The notes below the pieces were generated by a model. It was not told the DNA's origin. It was given only the letters and a program-made list of their open reading frames with translations, and ran no database searches. Positions 33,196 to 43,093 of a stretch of DNA of 62,301 nt are shown here, piece by piece. The translations under genes and the position numbers were made by a program. Positions within the stretch are counted from its first letter, which is position 1, and each line of letters starts with the position of its first letter. The DNA is from Nocardiopsis trehalosi NBRC 14201 (lineage in GTDB: Bacteria > Actinomycetota > Actinomycetes > Streptosporangiales > Streptosporangiaceae), in contig NZ_BCRK01000011.1 of NCBI RefSeq assembly GCF_001552555.1, forward strand, positions 1-62,301, in the 5' to 3' direction.

Positions 33196-34149
33196 TCAGG
33201 CCGCGGCGTGGCGGGGCTCCTCGCCGCGCAGGACGCGGACGATGTCCTCGGCGACCATGGCGCCCATGGTGCGGTTGGCCTCGCGGCCGCAGGCGCCGAT
33301 GTGCGGGGTGAGGACCGTGTTGGGGGCGGTACGCAGCGGGCTGTCGCCGGGCAGGGGCTCCCCGGCGAACGCGTCGAGGGCGGCCGCGCCGATGTGCCCG
33401 CGGTTGAGCAGGTCGGCGAGCGCGGCCTCGTCGACCAGGCCGCCGCGCGCGGCGTTGACCAGGCAGGACCCGGGGCGCATGGCCTCCAGGCGGGCGCGGT
33501 CGAGCAGCGGGGGCGCCCCCGGGTCGCCGGGCAGGTGCAGGCTGACCACGTCGGAGGCGGTGACGCAGGTGTCGAGATCGACGGGGTCGGCGCCGTGGGC
33601 GGCGATCTCGGCCGGGGCGAGGTAGGGGTCGTGGGCGGCGACGCGCATGCCGAACGCGCGCCCGTAGCCGGCGAGGATGCGGCCGATCCGGCCGAACCCG
33701 ACGATGCCGAGGGTGCGCCCGTCGAGTTCGGGGCCGAACGGCTTGGGCCAGGCGCCGGCGCGCACGGCGGCGTCGGCGGCGGGGATGTGCCGGGTGGCGG
33801 CGAGGATGAGGCCGAACGTCAGCTCGGCGACGGCGCGCGAGTTGCTGCCCGGGGCGTAGACGACCCGGACGCCGCGCGCACGGGCGGCGTCGAGGTCGAT
33901 GTTGTCGACGCCCACCCCGTGCTTGGCCACGACGCGCAGCCGGGGGGCGGCGTCCATGACGTCGGCGGTGATGGGATCGAGGCCCACCACCAGCGCCTCG
34001 GCGCCGCCGACGCGGGCCAGCAGTTCCGCGCGGGGCAGGGCGGCGTCCTCGCACGGGCGCTCGGCGGTGAGGCCGGCCTCGGTGAAGACGTGCCACGGCG
34101 CGTCGGAGAAGCGGGCGAAGGTGGGTGTGGTCACCAGGACCTGGGACAT
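33196..34149 (-). CDS. D-2-hydroxyacid dehydrogenase (phosphoglycerate-dehydrogenase-like)
   Basis: A 317-aa NAD-dependent dehydrogenase. The Rossmann motif is GIVGFGRIGRILAGYGRAFG near residue 148. The catalytic set is complete: Arg in NAARGGLVDE, Glu in AFAGEPLP and His in LTPHIGACG. The short form without ACT domain fits enzymes that oxidise or reduce sugar-derived or aromatic 2-hydroxyacids rather than serine biosynthesis. GGAGGGAG precedes the ATG. It lies between the aldolase and the Nramp-like transporter gene. Confidence 0.87.
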   Translation of the reverse strand: MSQVLVTTPTFARFSDAPWHVFTEAGLTAERPCEDAALPRAELLARVGGAEALVVGLDPITADVMDAAPRLRVVAKHGVGVDNIDLDAARARGVRVVYAPGSNSRAVAELTFGLILAATRHIPAADAAVRAGAWPKPFGPELDGRTLGIVGFGRIGRILAGYGRAFGMRVAAHDPYLAPAEIAAHGADPVDLDTCVTASDVVSLHLPGDPGAPPLLDRARLEAMRPGSCLVNAARGGLVDEAALADLLNRGHIGAAALDAFAGEPLPGDSPLRTAPNTVLTPHIGACGREANRTMGAMVAEDIVRVLRGEEPRHAAA

Positions 34150-34271
34150 GGGGCGTGGTCTCCCTCCGGGCGGCGGCCGGTGCGGGGCCGCCGCCCGTGT
34201 CTGCGGCCCGGCGGCTGCGGGCGGAGGCGGGGCGGGCGGGGGCGGCGGGGCGGGGCCCGCCGGGGCGCGGG

Positions 34272-35039
34272 TCAGGCGCCGCCGCGGGCGGCGTCGAGGT
34301 GGGCGGCGGCGGCCTGCTCCAGGTGGACCAGGTCGGAGGCGACCGAGGCGAAGGTGAAGCCCTCGGCGAGGCGGCGGGCGGCCACGGCGCCGCTGGGCGT
34401 GTGGATGCCCGCGGCGATGCCGGCCGCCGCGGCGGCGTCGCGGACCCGGACCACGGCGGCGTCGAACACGGCGTCGACGGCGGGGTCGGTGGAGGTGGCG
34501 CCGCCGACCGCCAGGCGCAGGTCGGACGGGCCGACGTAGACGCCGTCGAGCCCGGGGACGGCGCAGATCTCCTCGACGTTGGCCAGGCCCTGCGGGGTCT
34601 CGATCATGGCGAGCACGAGGGTGGCCGCGTCGGCCTCGGCGGGTGCGGGGCCGATGCGCAGCATCGAGCGCATGGGGCCGTAGGAGCGGATGCCGTGCGG
34701 CGGGTAGCGGGTGGCGGCGACCGCGGCCGCGGCGTCCTCGGCGCTGTTGACGAGCGGGACGATCACGCCCGCCGCTCCGGCGTCGAGGGCCCGGCCGATG
34801 GGGGTGGGGTCGTTGGCCTCGACCCGGACGACGCCGACGGAGGTGCCGCCCGCGTCGACGGCGAGCAGGTTGTTCAGCATCCCGGAGTAGCCGAAGAGGC
34901 CGTGCTGGGCGTCGAGGGCGACGTAGTCGTAGCCGAGGCGGGCCAGGCGCTCGACGGCCACGGGGGCGTCGAGCAGGCTCCAGTAGCCGATGGCGGGCTC
35001 GCGGTTGCGGATCCTGCGGGCGAAGTCGGCCGCGGTCAT
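34272..35039 (-). CDS. HpcH/HpaI-type class II pyruvate aldolase
   Basis: A 255-aa TIM-barrel aldolase of the HpcH/HpaI family: ALDAQHGLFGYSG near residue 42 (base His), PLVNSAEDA, GIRSYGPMRS, and the metal-ligand region MIETPQGLANVEEI followed by YVGPSDLRLAVG. These enzymes cleave 4-hydroxy-2-oxoacids to pyruvate and an aldehyde with Mg or Mn. AAGGGA precedes the ATG. With the neighbouring dehydrogenase and aldo/keto reductase it suggests breakdown of a hydroxy- or sugar acid. Confidence 0.88.
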   Translation of the reverse strand: MTAADFARRIRNREPAIGYWSLLDAPVAVERLARLGYDYVALDAQHGLFGYSGMLNNLLAVDAGGTSVGVVRVEANDPTPIGRALDAGAAGVIVPLVNSAEDAAAAVAATRYPPHGIRSYGPMRSMLRIGPAPAEADAATLVLAMIETPQGLANVEEICAVPGLDGVYVGPSDLRLAVGGATSTDPAVDAVFDAAVVRVRDAAAAAGIAAGIHTPSGAVAARRLAEGFTFASVASDLVHLEQAAAAHLDAARGGA

Positions 35040-35080
35040 GGGGTCACGTTCCCTTCGGAGGCGGTGCGGTCGGGCGCCGG

Positions 35081-36085
35081 TCAGCGGTTGTAGGCGGGCA
35101 TGGGGCCGGCGAGTTCGGCGCCGACGGCGTCGCAGGCCGCGGCGGCGTCGGCGGGCAGCGGGCCGGCCGCCGCGGCGGCGATGTTGGCGGTGAGGTGCGC
35201 GGTGGAGGAGCCGCCGAGCAGCAGCGCCCCGGTCTCGGGGCGGCCGAGCAGCCAGCGCAGGGCGAGGTCGGTGAGCGGGATCCCCGCCTCGTCGGCGATG
35301 CGCCCGAGGGCGTCGACCGCGTCGAACAGCCGGACGTCCCAGTAGCGCTCCCGGTACATGGCGGCGAGCCGGGAGTCGCCGAACCGGCCGGAGTCGGGGG
35401 TGGTGTCGAAGCGGTGCCGTCCGGTGAGCAGGCCGCCGCCGAGCGGGTTGTAGACCATGGTCAGCAGGCCGGTGGTCCGCGCGAACTCGGAGTACTCGGC
35501 CTCGATCCGGCGGGCGAGCAGGTTGTAGAGCTGCTGGGCGACGACCGGGCGCGGCGCCCCGGCGGCGTCGGCGGCGCGGTTGAGCTCGCCGATCTGCCAG
35601 GCGGCGAAGTTGGAGACGCCCAGCGCGCCGATGCGGCCCTCGGCGACGAGTTCGGCGATGGTGCCCATGGTCTCGGCGAGCGGGGTGGCCCGGTCGGGCT
35701 GGTGCAGGTAGAACAGGTCGACCCGGTCGGTGCCGAGGCGGGCCAGGCTGCCTTCGAGGGCGGCGCGCAGGCCCGGGGCCGAGAGGGGGGCGTGCCCGGC
35801 GGCGTCGGGGTGCGGGATGCCGGCCTTGGTGGCGAGGACGACGCGGTCGCGGCGGGCGGGCAGCAGGTCGCGCAGGATCTCCTCGCTGGCGCCGCCCGCG
35901 TAGCCGTTGGCGGTGTCGACGCCGGTGATCCCGGCCTCCAGGGCGGTGTCGAGCATCCGGGCGGCGCCCGCCGCGTCGACGGTGTCGCCGAAGGTCATGG
36001 TGCCGAGGACGAGCCGCGACAGGGGCACGTCGGTACCGGGCAGCGCCAGGGGCGCGGTCGGTGCGGCGGGGGCGGTGTCGGTCAT
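35081..36085 (-). CDS. aldo/keto reductase
   Basis: A 334-aa NADPH-type aldo/keto reductase. It has VLGTMTFGDTVDAAG, the catalytic Asp and Tyr in GVDTANGYAGGASEEIL, Lys in VLATKAG, His in FYLHQPD, and the cofactor region LGGSSTAHLTANI. GAGGAG precedes the ATG at 36085. It is the first gene of the minus-strand catabolic cluster and is divergent from the DeoR regulator. It may oxidise or reduce a sugar or hydroxy-aldehyde feeding the aldolase. A potassium-channel-beta-type annotation is also possible, with low meaning. Confidence 0.87.
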   Translation of the reverse strand: MTDTAPAAPTAPLALPGTDVPLSRLVLGTMTFGDTVDAAGAARMLDTALEAGITGVDTANGYAGGASEEILRDLLPARRDRVVLATKAGIPHPDAAGHAPLSAPGLRAALEGSLARLGTDRVDLFYLHQPDRATPLAETMGTIAELVAEGRIGALGVSNFAAWQIGELNRAADAAGAPRPVVAQQLYNLLARRIEAEYSEFARTTGLLTMVYNPLGGGLLTGRHRFDTTPDSGRFGDSRLAAMYRERYWDVRLFDAVDALGRIADEAGIPLTDLALRWLLGRPETGALLLGGSSTAHLTANIAAAAAGPLPADAAAACDAVGAELAGPMPAYNR

Positions 36086-36638
36086 CGGTCTCCTCGGACG
36101 GGCGGGGCCGACGGCGCGGCTCGGGCGCGGCGGCGTGTTACCCGCGTCACCATCGCACAAACTGCGTGGTGTGCGCAATACCCCGGCGTGAATCTGCGCG
36201 AAAGACGCACAGAATCCGGTCATGGGACCGCGCGGTCCCCCGCCGCGCGCGGACAGCGGGCACCTGCGGGGGCCGCACCCTCCCCCGGTCGCGACCGCCC
36301 GTCCGGGCACGTCACTGCCGCTCCCTGGACGGCCGCAACGGGGCTGCGCGCGCGGCCGCCGGGCGCGCACGGGGCCGCCGGGGACGCGGGCCGCGTCCCC
36401 GGCACGCCGCCGCCCCGCGCCGTCCCGTATTGCGCGTTGCGCGCAGGAGTGCGATCCTCGCCCCGAGCCGCCGTCCCCGCGGCGGTGCCGCCGGTCCGGC
36501 GGCGGCCGCGCGCCGCGCGGCCCACCCCGCGATGCGGCTGCACGCGGATGGGCCGCGCCGCCGCCGGTAGCATGATCCCGGCCCCGCGCCCGGCGGCGGA
36601 TCCGTCCCCCGCGCCGCCGCAGATGTGAGAGGACGCCG
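36086..36638. promoter_or_regulatory. divergent control region of the DeoR-regulated cluster
   Basis: 553 bp without a gene. Near the reductase gene are GTTTGTGCGA (36153-36162, minus strand) and TATTGCGCAC (36171-36180, minus strand). Near the deoR gene is TATTGCGCGTTGCGCGC (36428-36444). All contain TTGCGC-like cores and are good candidates for DeoR-family binding sites. Confidence 0.5.
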
Positions 36639-37418
36639 ATGCCCCGTGGTACCCGCGCCCGGCGGGCGGCCATCGTCCGGCTCGCCACCACGTCCGGACT
36701 CGCCAGTGTCGAGGACCTGTCCGCCACCTTCGGCGTGACCCCCTCGACCATCCGCCGCGACCTCGCCCACCTGGAGGCGGCCGGCGAACTCGCCCGCACC
36801 TACGGCGGGGCGATCGCGGTCGCCGCCCACCCCGAGGCGTCGCTGCGCCAGCGCCTCGGCGAGGCGTTCGACGCCAAGCGCGCCATCGCGACCTGGGCGG
36901 CGGCCCAGATCCGCGCGGGCGAGACCGTGCTGCTCGACGCCGGCTCGACCACCGGCGCGCTCGCCCACGAGCTGCGCGCGGCGCGCGACCTGACGGTGGC
37001 CACCACCGGCATGACCGTGCTGGAGGAGCTGGCCACCGCCGAGCACGTGCACGTCGAGTGCCTGGGCGGCACGCTGCGCCACCTCAGCGCGGGCTTCGTC
37101 GGCCCGCTCGCCGAGGCGGCGCTGTCGCGCATGACGTTCGACCGCGCGTTCCTCGGCGCCGACGGCGTGGACGCCCGCGACGGCATCTGCGAGGCGAGCC
37201 TGCAGCAGACCCGGCTCAAGGAGCTGATGGCGCACCGCTCGGAGAAGGTCTACGTGCTCATCCACTCCGCCAAGCTCGGCCGCCGCCCCTTCCACGCGTG
37301 GGCCCGCCTCGACCCGGGCTGGACCCTGGTGACCGACGCCGACGCCGCCCCCGAGGCGCTGGCGCCGTTCCACGAGGCCGGGGTGGAGGTCGTGGTGGCC
37401 GACCCCGCCGGCGGCTGA
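36639..37418 (+). CDS. DeoR/GlpR family transcriptional regulator
   Basis: A 259-aa regulator with a DeoR helix-turn-helix (LASVEDLSATFGVTPSTIRR, residues about 20-45) followed by DLAHLEAAGELARTYGGA, and a C-terminal sugar-phosphate-type sensor domain with LLDAGSTTG and FLGADGVDARDGI. Such proteins repress catabolic genes until a phosphorylated sugar binds. It is divergent from the aldo/keto reductase gene and probably controls that cluster. It might also act on the betaine genes, whose control region has similar TTGCGC elements. Confidence 0.88.
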   Translation: MPRGTRARRAAIVRLATTSGLASVEDLSATFGVTPSTIRRDLAHLEAAGELARTYGGAIAVAAHPEASLRQRLGEAFDAKRAIATWAAAQIRAGETVLLDAGSTTGALAHELRAARDLTVATTGMTVLEELATAEHVHVECLGGTLRHLSAGFVGPLAEAALSRMTFDRAFLGADGVDARDGICEASLQQTRLKELMAHRSEKVYVLIHSAKLGRRPFHAWARLDPGWTLVTDADAAPEALAPFHEAGVEVVVADPAGG

Positions 37419-37446
37419 CCCGCGCACCCGGCGCGCCCCGCGCCGC

Positions 37447-38583
37447 TCACCCCCCGGCGGGGGCGTCCGCCATGCGGTCGGCCAGCCAGCGGTGGAACCC
37501 GGCGATGTGGTGCTCCAGCGGCACCAGCACCCCGCCGTCGCGGTAGACCCGGGACGCCATGGCGGGCTGGCACCGCTCGCACGCCGCGAAGTCCTGCCGG
37601 TTGACCCGGTCGAACAGCTCCGCCGACCGCGCCACGTCGGCGCCGGAGGCGAGCACCTCGGGGTCGTAGAGCCAGTCGCACTCGACCCGGGTGCGGTCGG
37701 GGGCCAGCGGGAGCAGGCGGTGCACGATGACGTGGTCCGGGACCAGGTTGAGGAACACCTGCGGCGGCAGGGTCACCGCGTAGTAGCGGCGGTCGCGGTC
37801 CTCCCCCACCCCGCCGAGGCGGCCGAACCCGGACCCGCCGTCGACCGTGAACCCGTCGACGTCCGCCCCGAACGCGGCGCCCCGGCCGCCGTCCGCCTGG
37901 GCCGCGCGGCCCTCGGCGAACTCCGGCAGCACCCCGGTCAGCTCGGGGTGGATGGTGGCGCAGTGGTAGCACTCCATGAAGTTCTCGACGATGAGCTTCC
38001 AGTTGGCGCGGACGTCGTAGACCTCGCGCCGCCCCGGTTCCAGGCGGTCGACGCCGTAGGCGGCCACCGCGTCGGCCGACCCCAGGGCGTCGGCCACCGC
38101 GCCGCGCACCGTCTCATCGAAGGACGGCGGGTCGTCGGCGAGGCAGACCCACACGTAGCCCAGCCATTCGCGCACGTGCACGGCCGCCAGGCCGCGCCGG
38201 TCGCGCTCGGCCGCGGGCAGCTCCCCCAGGTTGGGGGCGGCGACGAGCCGCCCGTCGAGGCCGTAGGTCCACGCGTGGTAGGGGCAGCGGAAGGCGCGGC
38301 GCACCTCGCCCGCCTCCTCGGTGCACAGCCGCGCCCCCCGGTGGCGGCACACGTTGAGGAAGGCGCGCACCCGGTCGGCGCGGTCGCGGGTGAGGAGGAC
38401 GCTCTCGCGGCCCACCGGCACGGTGCGGAAGGCACCGGGGCGCGGCAGGTCGCCCGCGCGCGCCGCGCACACCCAGACCGCCTCGAAGACCCGGGCCTGC
38501 TCGCGGGCGAAAACGGCGGGGTCGGTGTAGGCGGTGCCGGGCGGGGTGGGCAGCAACGGGGAGCGGGGGTCGGTCGCGGTCAC
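37447..38583 (-). CDS. Rieske oxygenase alpha subunit, probable glycine betaine monooxygenase
   Basis: A 378-aa Rieske non-heme iron oxygenase. The Rieske site is [10 protein letters not shown] then RCPYHAWTY (about residues 78-105). The catalytic iron region is [15 protein letters not shown] (about residue 200), with the bridging acidic Glu before the His pair. The family includes aromatic dioxygenases and N-demethylases such as GbcA and stachydrine demethylase. The gene follows dimethylglycine and sarcosine oxidase genes, so demethylation of glycine betaine to dimethylglycine plus formaldehyde is likely. The GTG at 38583 overlaps the soxA stop (GTGA). Confidence 0.82.
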   Translation of the reverse strand: MTATDPRSPLLPTPPGTAYTDPAVFAREQARVFEAVWVCAARAGDLPRPGAFRTVPVGRESVLLTRDRADRVRAFLNVCRHRGARLCTEEAGEVRRAFRCPYHAWTYGLDGRLVAAPNLGELPAAERDRRGLAAVHVREWLGYVWVCLADDPPSFDETVRGAVADALGSADAVAAYGVDRLEPGRREVYDVRANWKLIVENFMECYHCATIHPELTGVLPEFAEGRAAQADGGRGAAFGADVDGFTVDGGSGFGRLGGVGEDRDRRYYAVTLPPQVFLNLVPDHVIVHRLLPLAPDRTRVECDWLYDPEVLASGADVARSAELFDRVNRQDFAACERCQPAMASRVYRDGGVLVPLEHHIAGFHRWLADRMADAPAGG

Positions 38584-39776
38584 GGCGCCACCTCGTTCGG
38601 GTCTGGGGGGACGGGGGCCGCCGGGCCGCCGCGCAGGGCGGGCCGGCGGGGGTCGAACAGGGCGATCGGGTGCCGGGTGGTGCCCGTGGCCGCCAGGTCG
38701 GCGAGGATCTCGCCGATGACCGGGACGAACTTGAAGCCGTGCCCGGAGAAGCCGCAGGCGACGACGGCGCCCGGGTGGTCGGGGTGGGCGGCGACGACGA
38801 AGTGCTGGTCGGGGGTCGTGGTGTACATGCACGCGGCGCCGCGCAGGAACCGGCCGGGCAGGTCGGGCACGCGCGGGGCCAGGTGGGCGGCGATGGCGTC
38901 GACCTCCTCGGGGTGGACGGCGCGGTCGAGGGCGTCGGGGTCGCACGCGGTGCCGCGCCGGAAGAACGCGGTCTTCACGCCGCCGTCGGGGCCCTCGTAG
39001 GCGGGGAAGCCGTAGACCTGGGTGCCCTCGGCGTCCTCCCAGACGAAGACGGGGTGGCGCCCGGGGAGGAAGGGGCCGGTGCCGCCGCGCGGGGCGAACC
39101 AGTACTGGACCTGGCGCTCCACCGTGAGGGGCAGGCCGAGGTCGGCGAGGAGGCCGGGGGCCCAGGCGCCGGGGCACAGGACGATCCGGCCGGCGGTGTG
39201 GGTGCCCGCCGGGGTGGTCACCCGGAACCCGCCGCCGGGGGTCGGCGCCCAGCTCAGCGCGGGTTCGCCGAAGCGCAGGTCGGCGCCGTCGCGGGCGGCC
39301 AGCCGCAGGTGGGCGGCGACGGCGGCCTCGGGGCGGACGAACCCGGCGCGCGCCTCGTGCACGCCGACGTCCTCGGGGCCGGGGGTGAAGGCGGGGAAGC
39401 GGCGGCGGATGTCGGCGGCGTCCAGTTCCTCGTACGGCAGCCCCCACCGGTCGGCGGAGGCGCGGGTGCCCGCCACGGTGCGGCTGCCGGCCGGGCCGAT
39501 CATCAGCCCGCCGGTGATGGTGAGCAGGTCGGCGTCGGCGTCGCGGGACAGCCGCTCCCACAGCCCGTAGGAGCGCAGCAGCAGCGGGACGTAGTCGGGG
39601 TGCTCGAAGTACGCCTGGCGGATGACGCGCGACCCGCCGTGGCTGGACCCGCGGTCGTGGGCGGGCCCGTTGCGGTCGAGCCCGAGGACGCGCAGGCCGC
39701 GCGCCGCGAGGTGGTGGGCGGCGGCGGAGCCCATGCCGCCGAGTCCGATGACGGCGACGTCGTGGGTGGTGGCCAT
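38580..39776 (-). CDS. monomeric sarcosine oxidase (FAD, MSOX type)
   Basis: A 398-aa FAD amine oxidase. The dinucleotide motif is [18 protein letters not shown] at residue 6. The MSOX marks are [14 protein letters not shown] and the covalent-flavin cysteine in [16 protein letters not shown] buried Lys/His pair is probable in [15 protein letters not shown]. The enzyme turns sarcosine into glycine, formaldehyde and H2O2. AGGAG lies 10 bp before the ATG. N-methyltryptophan oxidase is the main alternative, but the neighbours make sarcosine the likely substrate. Confidence 0.87.
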   Translation of the reverse strand: MATTHDVAVIGLGGMGSAAAHHLAARGLRVLGLDRNGPAHDRGSSHGGSRVIRQAYFEHPDYVPLLLRSYGLWERLSRDADADLLTITGGLMIGPAGSRTVAGTRASADRWGLPYEELDAADIRRRFPAFTPGPEDVGVHEARAGFVRPEAAVAAHLRLAARDGADLRFGEPALSWAPTPGGGFRVTTPAGTHTAGRIVLCPGAWAPGLLADLGLPLTVERQVQYWFAPRGGTGPFLPGRHPVFVWEDAEGTQVYGFPAYEGPDGGVKTAFFRRGTACDPDALDRAVHPEEVDAIAAHLAPRVPDLPGRFLRGAACMYTTTPDQHFVVAAHPDHPGAVVACGFSGHGFKFVPVIGEILADLAATGTTRHPIALFDPRRPALRGGPAAPVPPDPNEVAP

Positions 39777-39808
39777 GTGTGGGCGCTCCTCTCGGTGCTG
39801 CGGGTCGG

Positions 39809-42271
39809 TCAGCCGCGCAGCCGGGTCCCGTCGGGGTCGACCAGGGGTCCGGCGGCGACCGTGGCCGCCAGGTCCGCCCCGAAGTAGGCGATCGAGACGC
39901 GGGTGCCGGGCGCGGCGGCGGCCGCGGGCAGCCAGGCGTGGGCGACGGGCCGACCGATGGTGGCGCCGAAGGCCGCGCTGGTCACATGCCCTGCGGCCGC
40001 TCCGTCGATCATGACAGGTTCGCCGCCGAGCACCATGCGGGAGGGGTCGTCGAGGGTGAGGGTGGCGAGCCGCCGGGCGGGTGCGGCGGCGGCGCGCCGG
40101 CGCAGCGCGTCGCGGCCGATGAAGGGGCCCTTGCCGAGCCGGACGGCGAAGCCCAGGCCGGCCTCGTAGGGGTCGTGGTCGGCGGTCATGTCGGTGCCGG
40201 CGGCGCGGTACCCCTTCTCCAGGCGGAGGCCGTCGAGGGCGGCCCGGCCGGCGGCGACGGCGCCGAGGGGGCGGCCGGCCTCCCACAGCGTGTCCCACAG
40301 CGCGGCGCCCAGGTCGGCGGTGGTGCACAGCTCCCAGCCGAGTTCGCCGGCGTAGGAGACGCGCAGCGCGGTGACGGGGACGGCGCCCACGTGGGCGCGG
40401 CGGGCGGTGAGGTAGGGGAAGCCCGCGTTGGAGAAGTCGTCGCGGGACAGCGGCTGCACCAGGTCGCGGGCGCGCGGGCCCCACACGGCGACGCAGGCGG
40501 TGCCGGGGGTGGTGTCGCGGACGCGCACCGAGCCGTCGTCGGGGGCGAGGCGGATCAGCCGGTCGAGATCGAGGGGGCCGGTGGCGCCGACCTGGAACAG
40601 GTCGGGGCCCAGCCGGGTGACGGTGAGGTCGGCGAGCACGCCCCCGGTGTCGTCGCACATCAGCGTGTAGACGACGGTGCCCGGCGGGCGGTCGGCGCGG
40701 TTGGTGGTGAGGCGCTCCAGGTGGGCGAGGGCGCCGGGGCCGGCCACCTCGATCCGGGTGAGCGGGGTCATGTCGTAGAGGGCGACGCGCTCGCGGGTGG
40801 CGCGCGCCTCGGCGGCGGCGACCGGCGACCAGTGGCGCGCCGACCACGGGTCGCGCTCGGGCACGCCGGGCCGGGGCAGTCCGGCGTTGGCGGCGAACCA
40901 CAGCGGGCGCTCCCAGCCGCCGGCCTCGGTGAAGTGGGCGCCGAGTTCGCGGTGGCGGGCGTGGAACGGGCTGGTGCGCAGCGGACGCGGGCCGCCGGGG
41001 GGCCGGGCCGGGTGGACGACGGAGTAGACCTCGGTGAAGCTGCGGCGGCCCCGCTCCTCGACGTAGGCCGGGGAGAGGCGGGCGCCGTCGAAGCGGCGGA
41101 CGTCGCACTCGCGGACGTCGATCCCGGGGCGGCCCTCGGCCAGCCACGCGGCGACCGCGCGCGCCGCGCCCGCGGAGTGGGTGACCCAGACGGCCTCGGC
41201 CAGCCAGAACCCGCGCACCTCCCGCGACTCCCCGAGCAGCGGCAGGCCGTCGGGGGTGAAGGAGAAGACGCCGTTGATCCCGTCCGCGACGCGGGAGGCG
41301 GCCAGGGCGGGCAGCAGGTCGACGGCGTCGCGCCAGGACGGGGCGTAGTCGGCGGGGGTGAACGGGCGCACGGACGGCATGGCGGGGCCGGTGCCGGGGG
41401 CGGCGACGTCGGCGAGGTCGACCGGCATCGGCCGGTGCGCGTAGGAGCCGATGCCGAGGCGGTCGCCGTGCCGGCGGACGTAGAGGGCGGCGTGCTGGTG
41501 GCGGAGCATGGGCTGGGCGTCGGGGCCGGGCGCGCCGGGGCGGGTCAGCTCCGGCAGCGGGTCGGTGGTGGCGTACTGGTGGGCGAGCGGCAGCAGCGGG
41601 ACGGGGACGCCCGCCATCGCGCCGATGCGCGGCCCCCAGAAGCCGGCGGCGCAGACGACGGCGTCGGCGGGGACGTCCCCCTGGTCGGTGCGGACGCCGC
41701 GGACCCGGCCGCCGCGCACGTCGACGCCGGTCACGGTGTGGTGGGCGCGGAAGACGGCGCCCCGGGCGGCGGCGTCGCGGGCCTGGGCGGCGGCGGCGCG
41801 CACGGCGTCGGCCAGGCCGTCGTCGGGGGTGGCCAGGCCGCCGAGGACGGCGTCGGACAGCATCGGCCAGCGGGTGCGGCACTCCTCGGCGGAGAGCAGG
41901 TCGGCGCGCACGCCCCAGGACAGCGCCCAGCCGTGGCGGCGGCGCAGGTCGGCCGCCCGCTCGGGGGTGGTGGCGACCTCCAGGCCGCCGACGGGGCGGA
42001 AGCACGGGCGGCCGTCCAGGGTGAGCCCGCGGTACTTGCGGACGGTGGCGGCCGCGAACGCGGTCATGGTGGCGGACGGGGAGGTCTGGAAGACCAGGCC
42101 GGGGGCGTGCGAGCTGGACCCGCCGGTGGCGAAGAGGGGGCCCTGGTCGAGCACGGTGACGCGGGCGAGGCCGCGCCGGGTGAGCTCGTCGGCGAGGGCG
42201 CAGCCGACGATGCCGGCGCCGATGACAACGACGCGGGGGCCGGAGGGGGTCGGGTCGGGGGGTGCGCTCAT
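39809..42271 (-). CDS. dimethylglycine oxidase (FAD + GcvT-like folate domain)
   Basis: An 820-aa two-domain protein: an N-terminal FAD oxidase half ([54 protein letters not shown]) and a C-terminal aminomethyltransferase half from about residue 430 ([57 protein letters not shown]). Length and order match the Arthrobacter dimethylglycine oxidase (about 830 aa), which makes sarcosine and 5,10-methylene-THF. It starts the minus-strand trio with SoxA and the Rieske oxygenase. Confidence 0.9.
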   Translation of the reverse strand: MSAPPDPTPSGPRVVVIGAGIVGCALADELTRRGLARVTVLDQGPLFATGGSSSHAPGLVFQTSPSATMTAFAAATVRKYRGLTLDGRPCFRPVGGLEVATTPERAADLRRRHGWALSWGVRADLLSAEECRTRWPMLSDAVLGGLATPDDGLADAVRAAAAQARDAAARGAVFRAHHTVTGVDVRGGRVRGVRTDQGDVPADAVVCAAGFWGPRIGAMAGVPVPLLPLAHQYATTDPLPELTRPGAPGPDAQPMLRHQHAALYVRRHGDRLGIGSYAHRPMPVDLADVAAPGTGPAMPSVRPFTPADYAPSWRDAVDLLPALAASRVADGINGVFSFTPDGLPLLGESREVRGFWLAEAVWVTHSAGAARAVAAWLAEGRPGIDVRECDVRRFDGARLSPAYVEERGRRSFTEVYSVVHPARPPGGPRPLRTSPFHARHRELGAHFTEAGGWERPLWFAANAGLPRPGVPERDPWSARHWSPVAAAEARATRERVALYDMTPLTRIEVAGPGALAHLERLTTNRADRPPGTVVYTLMCDDTGGVLADLTVTRLGPDLFQVGATGPLDLDRLIRLAPDDGSVRVRDTTPGTACVAVWGPRARDLVQPLSRDDFSNAGFPYLTARRAHVGAVPVTALRVSYAGELGWELCTTADLGAALWDTLWEAGRPLGAVAAGRAALDGLRLEKGYRAAGTDMTADHDPYEAGLGFAVRLGKGPFIGRDALRRRAAAAPARRLATLTLDDPSRMVLGGEPVMIDGAAAGHVTSAAFGATIGRPVAHAWLPAAAAAPGTRVSIAYFGADLAATVAAGPLVDPDGTRLRG

Positions 42272-42733
42272 CGCGGAGGCCCTTCTCGGGGGACGCGGCG
42301 GTCCGGCGGAGCCGGCGGGTCGGCGGACGGGTCGGCCGGGGGGTGCGGGGCGAGGGGGACGGCGGACGGCACGGCGGCGGACACGGCGCACGGCACGGCG
42401 GGCATAGTTGTTGCGTATGGCGCTTCTCTGTCGCGCATCAATCAACAGCGTGCGGCGCATTCCGGCCGCCGTCAAGCCTCGCTCCGTTACACCTTCTTTA
42501 CCGGCGCGCCGCCGGAAAGCTGTCCGATCCGAGGGGTTGACGGGCCGCACGGCGGATCGGAAACTGTTGCGTGTTCGACTCTTTGTTGCGCACTAGGGAA
42601 CACTCAGGCCCGTCCGCGTCCGGTGGCGGGCCGCCCTCCCCCGCCCTCGGAACCCGCCGGGGCCGCCCGTTTCCGCTGCCCGCCACCCGCCGACCGCCGG
42701 TCGCGGCGGCCGCACGCCCCCAGAGGAGTCGCG
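42272..42733. promoter_or_regulatory. divergent control region of the betaine genes
   Basis: 462 bp without a gene. The middle (42400-42595) is distinctly AT-rich. GTTGCG occurs at 42410, 42566 and 42585; the last two are in TGTTGCG direct repeats 19 bp apart, the final one reading TTTGTTGCGCACTA. Promoters for both strands and an activator or repressor site are likely here. Confidence 0.55.
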
Positions 42734-43093
42734 ATGATCCGCACCTGCCACCTGGACGACCTCCCCCCGGGCGCCGTGCTGCGCGTGCCGGCCGACGTCC
42801 CCATAGCGGTCTTCAACGTCGACGGCGAGGTGTACGCGATCGACGACACCTGCACCCACCAGGACGCGTCGCTGTCCGACGGCTGGGTGGAGGGCCGCCT
42901 CGTGGAGTGCCCGCTGCACGAGGCGGCGTTCGACCTGCGCACCGGCGCGCCCACCTGCCTGCCCGCCCGCCGCCCGGTCCGCACCCACGCCGTCACCGTC
43001 CACCCCGACGGACGGGTGGAGGTGCACGTCGGGGTCCCCGCCCCCGGGAGCGGCGCGGGGGTGGCGGCGGGCGCGGCGGAGCGCGGCGCGTGA
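42734..43093 (+). CDS. Rieske-type [2Fe-2S] ferredoxin
   Basis: A 119-aa Rieske ferredoxin with cluster ligands CTHQDASL and CPLHEAAFD, like BphF/NasE-type shuttle proteins. A 20-residue Gly/Ala tail follows the fold. It should receive electrons from the next gene's FAD reductase and pass them to the Rieske oxygenase encoded at 37.4-38.6 kb. The ATG has GAGGAG upstream and the stop overlaps the reductase start. Confidence 0.9.
   Translation: MIRTCHLDDLPPGAVLRVPADVPIAVFNVDGEVYAIDDTCTHQDASLSDGWVEGRLVECPLHEAAFDLRTGAPTCLPARRPVRTHAVTVHPDGRVEVHVGVPAPGSGAGVAAGAAERGA

Noticed and set aside
39779-43093. Very long open frames opposite or beside the betaine genes, up to about 1100 codons
   Set aside because: They are the usual shadow frames of GC-rich coding DNA. 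Composition is Gly/Ala/Arg/Val-biased without motifs, whereas the other strand carries clear enzymes.
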